Origin: Hydrogenophaga sp. A37
GTDB lineage: Bacteria > Pseudomonadota > Gammaproteobacteria > Burkholderiales > Burkholderiaceae_C
Direction: 5' to 3'
Length of the DNA stretch: 32,327 nt
NCBI RefSeq assembly: GCF_002001205.1
Contig: NZ_MUNZ01000147.1
Span: 1 to 32,327 of the forward strand
The position numbers were made by a program, and so were the translations under genes. This document shows, in pieces, positions 25,341 to 32,327 of the stretch. The notes beneath the pieces are model-generated. The model saw nothing but the letters and a program-made list of their open reading frames with translations, searched no databases and was not told the origin of the DNA. How positions within the stretch are numbered: the stretch's first letter is position 1; each line of letters starts with the position of its first letter.

Positions 25341-25717
25341 AGTGGGCTTTCTGTGAAGAAGGGATCGGGCAGCGCGGCCAGGGGCAACGCCGGATGGCGG
25401 TTGAGCGATCTGTCCATCGCCCATGCCTTCACAGTAAAGCCCGTGCCACGAAGCGTCTGTGCGCTTCCGCACCTTTGAATCGAGCACGGTGGACAGAGGT
25501 GCTTGCGATCCCGCCCAGGGCACGGGCAACGAGCGGAAGTGGCAAGTGGCGTGGGACGGTCCCGTGGCTTGACGTTGGCGACGTCACAACGAAGATCCTC
25601 GGGCCTGCGCACAGCGTTGCCAAACGGCAAAGTCAGGTCATGTGGCGGTATGACGGTGTACCCCACCTGAATACGGCGCTGCACCCGGGATCATCCGAGG
25701 AAGTGATTGACTGCAAG
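25341..25717. other. Gene-free stretch: BON promoter and left border of the mobile island
   Basis: The first half (to about 25475) is the likely promoter of the BON operon, with the palindrome at 25458-25473 and TACTGT at 25436-25431. The second half, up to the point where the transposase frame becomes recognisable (about 25718), holds no gene I can support. The left end of the IS remnant probably lies here, but I see no clear terminal repeat. Confidence 0.5.
25458..25473. promoter_or_regulatory. CRP-like palindrome upstream of the BON operon
   Basis: TGTGCG-CTTC-CGCACC keeps the full core. In the BON direction TACTGT (25436-25431) starts 21 nt after the site, matching class II spacing. The start codon is 117 nt away, so the leader is longer than at other copies. 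Confidence 0.52.
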
Positions 25718-26292
25718 CCGCACGCGGGGGATACCTCTTCAACGACAAGGCGCTGGCCAAGGTGTTTGCGGGCAAGTTCAAGGCCACGTTGCACGATGCC
25801 GGGCTGAGCCTGCCCGCCGTCTTGCCTGAGCCATGGGTGGTGGACTGCAAGGCCGTGGGCGATGGGCAGGCCGCGCTGCGCTACCTGGGGCGCTACCTGT
25901 ACCGGGGTGTGATCTCGGAGAACGACATCCTGCGCTGCCAGGACGGCCTGGTCAGCTTCCGGTACCGGGATGCCAAGAGCGACAAGCCCGCCACCCGCAC
26001 CCTGCCCGGAGCCGACTTCCTGTGGCTGCTGCAACACGTCTTGCCCAAAGGGCTGCAGCGGGCGAGGAACTTCGGCTTCCTGCACCACAACAGCCGACGG
26101 ACCTTGCACTTGCTGCAGCTCTCGCATCGGGTGCCCACCCAGACTCGTTGGAGGACACAAGACACTGAAACGGCCCGCACCGCACTGGCCCCCGCACGGC
26201 TTGAGCCTGGCGCACCCCGCGCAGGCCTGTCGCGGGCATCGCTCGTCCAGCATTCGGGGTGGTTCATCTGGCAACGCATCTCGTGCCACTGA
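25718..26292 (+). pseudogene. IS91-family transposase, C-terminal remnant 1
   Basis: A frame reading RGGYLFNDKALAKVFAGKF, then WVVDCKAVGDGQAALRYLGR, then YLYRGVISENDILRCQDG and DFLWLLQHVLPKGLQRARNF matches the C-terminal half of IS91-type rolling-circle (Y2) transposases. The N-terminal part with the zinc-binding and HUH motifs is missing, and the sequence before about 25718 no longer reads as transposase. The residues after HLLQL are not obviously family-like. It is a dead fragment, oriented toward the cassette-like gene. Confidence 0.85.
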
Positions 26293-26411
26293 CAGGCTGA
26301 ACCCAACACCCCCTGTGGCCCGCCAGCGGCCACCCGCCGCCTCCGATCTCTCGGATCAATCTACAGCGGCACACCCCCCACACATCCCCCCATCGCATCC
26401 TCACCGGGCCT

Positions 26412-26462
26412 GTCCAACAAACGGATCAGATCGCGGCTTCGCGGCCATCTGCGTAGTTGAAG
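26412..26462 (-). other. attC-like site A (3' border of the cassette-like gene)
   Basis: Written on the plus strand, GTCCAAC (26412-26418) and GTTGAAG (26456-26462) bracket a hairpin (CAGAT...ATCTG at 26427-26451 with the centre GCGGCTTCGC) that has mispaired bases, as attC sites do. In the gene's direction the end box GTTGGAC fits the core GTTRRRY; the other box (CTTCAAC) departs at its first base. At 51 nt it is slightly short for an attC, and it overlaps the stop codon of the gene. Weaker than site B. Confidence 0.35.
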
Positions 26463-26962
26463 CGATACACGCGACCTTCAAAGTCAGTTGCCAAGACGGC
26501 GTCCGGGCGAAGCGAGAAGCTGCCGCTGAAGATGTCAGCACCGTAGCTCTGCCATGCAATCTGCCCCTCGGATGTGAGCCGGGCGATGGAGAGTTCTCCG
26601 TGAGAGATGAGGGCCTGATGTTCTTCGCTGAAGTGGACTCCGAAGCACGTGGCATCGTCGACGGCCCGCGACCACAGGACTTCGAGCGTGTCCGAACGGA
26701 GGCATACGACTTGATCTCCCACAGCGACGTAGGCCCGCGCTGCGACTACCGAAAGCGAGTGCGTGTGAACGCCACTACATCCGCCGGCGGCCCCAATGAC
26801 AAGGTGTGGCATGCCATCAAGGAATAGGCCGTGAATCGATGTCGGATGCGACTCTTTGGCCAGATTGAACTCGGCGCTATAGGAGTGGGCGTTGTCTTGC
26901 GAGCCGAAGGTGTACGACGGCTCATCAACAAGCAGCAGTTTCGGTGAGACAGCAGTGTTCAT
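26426..26962 (-). CDS. Cassette-like gene for a hypothetical beta-propeller-like protein, 178 residues
   Basis: The product has no signal peptide or membrane segment. It reads as successive short beta-strand blades: GLFLDGMPHLVIGAAGG, ARAYVAVGDQVVCL, TLEVLWSRAVDDATCFGVHF, GELSIARLTSEGQIAWQSYG, AVLATDFEGRVYRFNY. This pattern is typical of WD40/PQQ-like propellers, here only part of a full propeller. I do not recognise a named family. Base composition is visibly lower in GC than in neighbouring genes, a sign of transfer. The ATG at 26962 lies 3 nt after GTTAGGC, exactly as in integron gene cassettes. No ribosome-binding site is evident. The frame extends upstream, but through the attC-like site. 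Confidence 0.72.
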   Translation of the reverse strand: MNTAVSPKLLLVDEPSYTFGSQDNAHSYSAEFNLAKESHPTSIHGLFLDGMPHLVIGAAGGCSGVHTHSLSVVAARAYVAVGDQVVCLRSDTLEVLWSRAVDDATCFGVHFSEEHQALISHGELSIARLTSEGQIAWQSYGADIFSGSFSLRPDAVLATDFEGRVYRFNYADGREAAI

Positions 26963-26965
26963 GAC

Positions 26966-27050
26966 GCCTAACGAACAGCGTCTATCAGCCGCGAAACGAC
27001 GTGAGAAGCAAGCATAGGACTCCCTTTGCGGCCGATAAACCTTGTTGAAC
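26966..27050 (-). other. attC-like site B (5' border of the cassette-like gene)
   Basis: On the plus strand GCCTAAC (26966-26972) and GTTGAAC (27044-27050) fit RYYYAAC and GTTRRRY, 85 bp end to end. Inside them GTCTATCAGCCGCGAAA (26980-26996) pairs with TTTGCGGCCGATAAAC (27025-27040) with one unpaired extra base and a 28-nt loop. Two core boxes, an inner imperfect stem with an extrahelical base and a terminal loop are the diagnostic anatomy of an integron attC site. Read in the gene's direction, the site ends in GTTAGGC just before its ATG. Confidence 0.55.
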
Positions 27051-27334
27051 TGAACCGCGCGAGATCGCGGCGTGGTTTTCTTCTTCTCTGAATGGGCAGT
27101 GTAAGTTTCAACCGCCGATTCCGGCAATGGCAGAGGCCAACTGACGGGCCCGTAGTGTGTTGTCCACCACGCAGGTGCGCCCGCCTGGAGGTTCGCGTGA
27201 GCATGACCAGGAGGCTTGGACGGCCCTGATCGTGTGCGCCCACAGGTTCACACCCACCAGTGCGCACGATGGCCCAGCGTCAGCGCCGCGCGGTGACTTC
27301 CGGCCCTTCATCAGTGCTTGGAGCCTCTCCGCGC
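27051..27334. other. Gene-free remainder of the mobile island
   Basis: This stretch between attC-like site B and the second IS91 fragment has no gene I can support. It contains a CCGCG...CGCGG hairpin near 27055-27070 and is AT-richer between about 27070 and 27110. Part of it is probably the non-coding 3' end of the second IS91-type element. Confidence 0.45.
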
Positions 27335-27721
27335 TCATGGTGGCCCTCGACAGACAGCGGCACGGTGCGGCGCGGTCCCTGCCTGCGGCGGCAACAGTTG
27401 CACCAGACACAGTCGCCCACCGCGGCAATGGGGGCAGGTGTTGATCTCCAGTGCCGCCACGCGGCGCACGAAGGCCTGCGCATCTTCGGTGGCCTGGCGC
27501 TGCGGCTGTGGCATGTTCAGTAGTGTCCGCGCCTGTTCCATTCGGCTGGTCTTGGTTGCCGGCGCCAGCAGCCCGTAGTGGCGGATGCGCCTGAACCCAC
27601 CAGGCAGCACGTGTTGCAGCAATCGGCCAATGAACTCGTCCCCGGCGATCTGCACCACGCGCTTGCAGCCAACCGAGGTGCACCGCTGCGGTTTGAGCTG
27701 TGCTGTCGTTGGCACCTCCAT
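27335..27721 (-). pseudogene. IS91-family transposase, C-terminal remnant 2
   Basis: From about residue 22 the 128-codon frame matches the C-terminus of IS91-type transposases: VVQIAGDEFIGRLLQHVLPG, GFRRIRHYGLLAPATKTSRM and a zinc-ribbon-like CPHCRGGRLCLVQLLPP near the end. It ends with a natural stop. The catalytic N-terminal two thirds is missing. It belongs to a different subgroup from remnant 1, judging by the different C-terminal sequence, and points toward it from the other side of the cassette-like gene. It ends 27 nt from the stop of the adaptor gene. Confidence 0.83.
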
Positions 27722-27747
27722 CGCCCAAGTCAGACAGGTCTTGTGGC

Positions 27748-28965
27748 TTACCTGACCTTCACCGGTTGACCCTCGGTCATCACACTGCCCGGGTAAAGCA
27801 CCACCGTCTCGCCGGCCTTCACGCCCTCTTTCACCCAGGCCATGTCGGCATTGCGGTCGCTGATCTGCACGTTGCGCGCACGCGCCTTGCCGGCCTCGAT
27901 CACGAACACGCGCCAGCGTTCGCCGTCGCGCACCATCGCCGCGCTCGGTACGAGCAAGGCGTCGGCCTGCGACGACACGGTGATGCGCGCATCGACGCGA
28001 AAGCCGTCGCCCAGCCGCGTCGCATCGCCCGCCGACGGCGCCAGCGCCACGACCACGTTCACCCGCTGCTCTTCGATGCCGAGCGCCGACACCTTGGTGA
28101 ACGCCATGGGCTCCACGCGCAGCACCTGGCCCGACAGGGCCGGCGCACCACTGCCGGTGGACAGCGCCACGGCCGCGCCGGACCGCACCCGCCGCACCTC
28201 GCCCGAGAGCACGTCGATCACCGCCTCCATGTCGGCCGTGTCACCGATCACCATGAGCGGCGCGGCCGCCGTGACCGGGCCTTCGCTCTCCAGGTGCAGC
28301 TTGAGCACCTGGCCGTTCACCGGGCTCTTGATCTGCCACAGGCCGGTGGTCTGGCCCGCCGCGGCTGGGGCAGCGAGGCTGAGCCCCGCGCGGGCCTCGG
28401 CCAGCGAAAAGTCGGCCCGGGTCTGCTCGGCGCGCGCGGCGGTCAGGGCCTGCTGCGCGGCCTGCCGGGCGAGGTCGGCCTGGTCGCGCGCGGAGGGTGC
28501 GATGAACTGCTCTTTGGCGAGCCGGTTGGCGCGCTCGGCTTCGAGCGTGGCCAACGACAGCGCGGTCTGCGCGCGCTGCACCTGCGCGGCGGCGGCGCTG
28601 CGCGTGGCCTCGGCGCTGCCCACGCGCTGCTGCAACACGCTGCGCGTGCGTGCGTCGATCAGCTGCGGCGCCACTGGCTGCAGGGTGGCCACCACGTCGC
28701 CGGCCTTCACCGCGTCGCCCACCTTCAGCGTGGGTCGCAGCAGCTGCGCCGCCGTGGGCGCGGTGATCTCGTAGCGGTGTTTCAGCCGCAGTTGCCCGTC
28801 TTCTTCGATGGCCTGCTCAAACGTGCCGGTGGCGACCGTGGCCACCTCCACCAGCAGCGGGCGCGGCCGGTACACCGCAACCACCAGGCCCACCGCGGCC
28901 ACGGCCCCCAGGCCCAGCCACAGCCAGCGGCGGGACTTCTTTGACGTGTGGGTCTTGTCGTTCAT
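27748..28965 (-). CDS. HlyD/MacA-type periplasmic adaptor of an ABC transporter
   Basis: The 405-residue membrane-fusion protein has an N-terminal membrane anchor (about 13-31, WLWLGLGAVAAVGLVVAVY). A first lipoyl half follows (about 55-100, with LKVGDAVKAGDVVATLQPV), then an Ala/Gln-rich coiled-coil hairpin (about 105-205). The second lipoyl half (IKSPVNGQVLKL) leads to beta-barrel and membrane-proximal domains. It links an inner-membrane pump to the periplasm or an outer-membrane channel. The start overlaps the stop of the FtsX-type permease gene by 4 nt, so the two are coupled. It is the last gene of a three-gene operon. Its 3' end abuts the IS91 remnant, so any downstream partner, such as a TolC-like gene, may have been lost. 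Confidence 0.9.
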   Translation of the reverse strand: MNDKTHTSKKSRRWLWLGLGAVAAVGLVVAVYRPRPLLVEVATVATGTFEQAIEEDGQLRLKHRYEITAPTAAQLLRPTLKVGDAVKAGDVVATLQPVAPQLIDARTRSVLQQRVGSAEATRSAAAAQVQRAQTALSLATLEAERANRLAKEQFIAPSARDQADLARQAAQQALTAARAEQTRADFSLAEARAGLSLAAPAAAGQTTGLWQIKSPVNGQVLKLHLESEGPVTAAAPLMVIGDTADMEAVIDVLSGEVRRVRSGAAVALSTGSGAPALSGQVLRVEPMAFTKVSALGIEEQRVNVVVALAPSAGDATRLGDGFRVDARITVSSQADALLVPSAAMVRDGERWRVFVIEAGKARARNVQISDRNADMAWVKEGVKAGETVVLYPGSVMTEGQPVKVR

Positions 28966-31331
28966 TCGCGCACCTTCAATACGGACACCAGGTCCAGTTG
29001 GTCAATTTTTCGCCGCACCAGCAAGGCGCTGGCCACGCCGGCGGCGAGCACGATGAGGGCGGCCGAGGCGTAGGTGGATGGTTCGATGACGACGGGGAAG
29101 TCGATGCTGTCCGACGACATCAGCTGCATCATCAGCGTGGCCAGCCCCCAGCCCGCGAGCCCGCCCACGGGCAGCGCCAGCAGCAGCTCGGCGCCCAGCT
29201 CGGCCAGCAGCAGCACCGAGACCTCGGCCCGTGTCATGCCCAACACGCGCAGGCTCGCCAGCTCCCAGGCGCGCTCGGAGAGTGAGATGCGCGCCGCGTT
29301 GTAGATGATGCCCACCGCCATCGCCACCGCAAACAGCGTGAGGATGCCGCTGAAGATGCCCATGTTGCGCGAGGTGGTCTTGTCGAAGGCGGCCATGGTG
29401 CCGGCCTTGTCGAACACCGAATTGATCATGGGCGCGGCCTTCACCGCGCCCCAGAAGGCGTCCATGGCGAGCGGATCGACCTGCAGCGCCGCGTCGGCCA
29501 CGCCGTCGCCGTCGCGCGCCAGGCGGTTCATGGCGTCGAGGTTCATGTAGAGCTGTTTGCCGAACAGGGTGTGCACCACGTCCACCACCGTGACCTGCAC
29601 CCGCGTCTGGCTCCAGAGCCGGAACGCGAGCTCGACGCGGTCGCCCACGCGCGCGCCCAGCGCCTGGGCGAGCAGCGCGCTCAGCACCACGCCGTGCGCG
29701 GGCAGCGCCACCGCGCCGCGCTGTTCGTCGACCACGCGCATGAGCTTCGCGTCGCCGCGGAACCCGAGCAGCGCCGTGTCTTCGGTGCGTCCACCGAAGC
29801 TCACGCGCACGGGCTCGGTGCGGTACGGCTCGGCGTCGATCACGCCGGGCAGGCGCTGCAGCTCCTGCACCACGCCCAGCGGCACCGGGCGGCGGAAGTT
29901 CACCAGCACGTCGCCCTGCTGCACCTGGCGGAACTGCACGTCGACGATGTGGGCGATGGCGTCGAGCCAGAACGCGCCCGAGATCTGCAGCGCCACCGCG
30001 AGCGCAATACCGGTCACGGTGAAGGCCGCACGCAGCGGGCGGCGCTCGACGTTGCGGATCACCATCATCGCGCCGGTGCTGACCCAGCGCCCGAGGCCCA
30101 GGCGCTCGGCCAGCGTGCGCTGGTAGCTCGGTGGCGACGGCGGCTGCATGGCCTGCGCCGGGCTCAGGCGCACCACCGCGCGGATCGCGGTCCAGGCGCC
30201 GGCGGCTGCGGCGGCACAGGCGATCAGCACCGAGGCCACCACGAGCCAGACGGTGGTCACGTAGCGCAGCCCGTTGAAGCGGAACACCTCGTCGTAGAGC
30301 AGCAGCATGCCGCGCCCGATGGCCTCGCTAAAGCCCAGCCCCACCAGCAGGCCCAGCCCGGCGATGGCCAGCGCGAGCTCGATGTAGTGCCACGCGATCG
30401 CGCCGTCGCCGTAGCCCAGCGCCTTGAGTGCGGCGATCTGGCTGCGCTGCGTGGCCACCTGCCGACTCAGCACCACGTTGAGGATGAACATGGCCACGGC
30501 CAGAAAGATGGCCGGCAGCACCGTGCCCATGACCTTGAGCGAGGCCAGTTCGTCGTTGACGATCTTGGCCGAGAGCTGCTTGTCGCGCCCCACCGAACCG
30601 ATGGCGCCATATGCTTCGAGCAGCCGGTCCACCTGGGCCAGCACCGGTGCCACCGTGGCACCGGCATCGAGCCGCAACGCCGCCTGGTTGAACGCGCCCT
30701 GCATGTCGAAGGCCTGCGTCATGCGCGCGCCGTCGATCCACCAGATGCCGAACGAGGTGTCGTCGGGCGCCCCGCCCTGAGAAGCAAACACGTACTCGGG
30801 CGAGGCCGCCGTGCCCACCAGGTGCACGGCCTCGCGCTTGCCGTTCAAGATGGCGTGCACCGTGTCGCCGGGGTTCAGGCCGCGCGCGGCGGCAAAGCGG
30901 TCGCTCACCAGGGCTTCGAGCGCGCCGTCGCGCTCGGGCCAGCGCCCGCGTTTGAGCGTGAGCGCGTTCAGGCCCTGGCGGCCTGCGTGCACGCGCGAAA
31001 GGTCGAGCCCGATGAAACGCCCCGTCACGGGCGGCAGCACACCGGGCAGGTCGATCTGCGCGTCGAACACCACGTCGAGCTTCACCTCGGCCACGCCGGG
31101 CAAAGCGGCCAGGCGCTCGCGCAGGTGCACCGGCGCGCGCTTGACGCTGACGAACACGTCGGCGAGCCGGTTGTCGAGGTAAAAGGCGTCGCGCGAACCT
31201 TTGAGCGATTCGTGCACCGAGAACATGCCCACGAAACCGGCCACGCCGATGGCCACGACCATCGCGATGGTGGCGACCTGCGCGCGCAGCCGCGTGAGGT
31301 CGCGCCAGAGCTTGATGTGGATCGCCTTCAT
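28962..31331 (-). CDS. FtsX-family ABC transporter permease with two FtsX modules
   Basis: The 789-residue inner-membrane protein has TM1 at about 20-38 ([20 protein letters not shown]) and a periplasmic domain (about 45-255). A first FtsX block follows (about 270-400, with [20 protein letters not shown] and [15 protein letters not shown]), then a second N-terminal helix (about 435-460), another periplasmic domain and a terminal FtsX block (about 665-780, with [14 protein letters not shown]). Together with the ATPase and adaptor genes it forms a MacAB/DevBCA-like transporter, probably for a lipid or peptide; the cargo is unknown. The ATPase gene ends 7 nt upstream and the adaptor overlaps downstream. 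Confidence 0.91.
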   Translation of the reverse strand: MKAIHIKLWRDLTRLRAQVATIAMVVAIGVAGFVGMFSVHESLKGSRDAFYLDNRLADVFVSVKRAPVHLRERLAALPGVAEVKLDVVFDAQIDLPGVLPPVTGRFIGLDLSRVHAGRQGLNALTLKRGRWPERDGALEALVSDRFAAARGLNPGDTVHAILNGKREAVHLVGTAASPEYVFASQGGAPDDTSFGIWWIDGARMTQAFDMQGAFNQAALRLDAGATVAPVLAQVDRLLEAYGAIGSVGRDKQLSAKIVNDELASLKVMGTVLPAIFLAVAMFILNVVLSRQVATQRSQIAALKALGYGDGAIAWHYIELALAIAGLGLLVGLGFSEAIGRGMLLLYDEVFRFNGLRYVTTVWLVVASVLIACAAAAAGAWTAIRAVVRLSPAQAMQPPSPPSYQRTLAERLGLGRWVSTGAMMVIRNVERRPLRAAFTVTGIALAVALQISGAFWLDAIAHIVDVQFRQVQQGDVLVNFRRPVPLGVVQELQRLPGVIDAEPYRTEPVRVSFGGRTEDTALLGFRGDAKLMRVVDEQRGAVALPAHGVVLSALLAQALGARVGDRVELAFRLWSQTRVQVTVVDVVHTLFGKQLYMNLDAMNRLARDGDGVADAALQVDPLAMDAFWGAVKAAPMINSVFDKAGTMAAFDKTTSRNMGIFSGILTLFAVAMAVGIIYNAARISLSERAWELASLRVLGMTRAEVSVLLLAELGAELLLALPVGGLAGWGLATLMMQLMSSDSIDFPVVIEPSTYASAALIVLAAGVASALLVRRKIDQLDLVSVLKVRE

Positions 31332-31338
31332 CGTGGCC

Positions 31339-32076
<738 letters not shown>

Positions 32077-32327
32077 GGGCACGAACAGGGTGAGGGATCG
32101 AACAGCACCGCCACCATAGATGGGGCAGGCGAACATTTCCAGTATTTCAAAGCACCGTGCCGCCAGCACTGACCTGAGTCAAACGCTGGTCCGACACACG
32201 GCCTTGTAGCACCTGGACCAAGGCCGGTCTGTGCGCTGAACCGACTGCACACCCGCGCGGCGGTTCGCCCACACCCGCGTGACGCATGGCACACCCGGCG
32301 TGGACTGCGCTCCCTGCCTTTCAGCGC
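32077..32327 (-). promoter_or_regulatory. Promoter region of the ABC operon with an FNR-like box
   Basis: This 251-nt stretch holds no gene. In the operon direction TTGAC-TCAG-GTCAG (32182-32169) resembles the TTGAC-N4-GTCAA palindrome bound by FNR/DNR-type regulators, with one change. TGTGCG at 32231-32236 opens a longer inverted repeat with TGCACA (32247-32252); its spacer does not fit the CRP-like set. GCGAACAT at 32130-32137 is a lone half-site of that set. None has clear -10 spacing. Confidence 0.35.

Noticed and set aside
26412..27050. A functional integron with integrase
   Set aside because: No tyrosine recombinase gene or attI-like site is visible anywhere in the window.
25718..27721. 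An intact IS91 or ISCR element with the cassette inside
   Set aside because: Both transposase pieces lack the catalytic N-terminus and face each other, so they are two unrelated remnants and not the ends of one element.
32231..32252. Another CRP-like operator upstream of the ABC operon
   Set aside because: TGTGCG and TGCACA are 10 nt apart rather than 4, and the site is about 155 nt from the start codon without a matching -10 box.

Overview
The window is high-GC chromosomal DNA from a beta-proteobacterium, most likely order Burkholderiales, family Comamonadaceae (Hydrogenophaga/Acidovorax-like). This rests on codon use, GC-rich third positions, the gene families, and a GC-rich intergenic repeat of the kind seen in that family. 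I ran no search, so the placement is an inference.

Layout. (1) 1-1434, minus strand: a TPP riboswitch with a likely intrinsic terminator, the thiamine-binding protein gene thiB, and the first 31 codons of an ABC permease that leaves the window. (2) 1622-3540: a SAM methyltransferase, a 56-residue basic protein and a transglutaminase-like protein. (3) 3736-7441: an FtsX-type ABC permease with no ATPase beside it, coupled to an AttH/CrtC-like exported protein. (4) 7552-11277: CsbD, two Crp/Fnr-family regulators flanking an OmpA-family porin, and a small acidic ORF. (5) 11002-20088: an 80-residue membrane protein abutting a giant cyclic beta-glucan synthase (NdvB type). (6) 20230-23582: a glycine-zipper lipoprotein, then a soluble hybrid histidine kinase overlapping a REC-PAS response regulator. 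(7) 23647-25340: five small envelope/osmotic-stress genes (BON lipoprotein, DUF883/YqjD, holin-like, unknown, Lmo0937-like) in one minus-strand run. (8) 25718-27721: a mobile-DNA scar with two facing IS91-type transposase fragments around a lower-GC, cassette-like gene bordered by attC-like sites. (9) 27748-32076: a MacA/HlyD adaptor, FtsX permease and LolD-type ATPase operon.

The main discovery candidate is a palindrome, TGTNCG-N4-CGNACA. It has the 16-bp geometry of a CRP site (TGTGA-N6-TCACA) but carries C/G instead of A/T at the inner arm position. I find seven intergenic copies that keep the core GTNCG-N4-CGNAC, plus two or more degenerate ones. Most lie 55-90 nt upstream of a start codon. 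At ompA, the 80-aa/glucan-synthase operon, the small ORF at 9954, csbD and the BON gene, a TACAAA-like -10 box follows 20-22 nt after the site. That is the spacing of a class II activator promoter. The putative targets are nearly all envelope or osmotic-stress genes, and one site sits upstream of the second Crp/Fnr gene itself, so that protein is the obvious candidate regulator. The window may therefore hold a local view of an envelope-stress regulon controlled by a Crp/Fnr-type factor.
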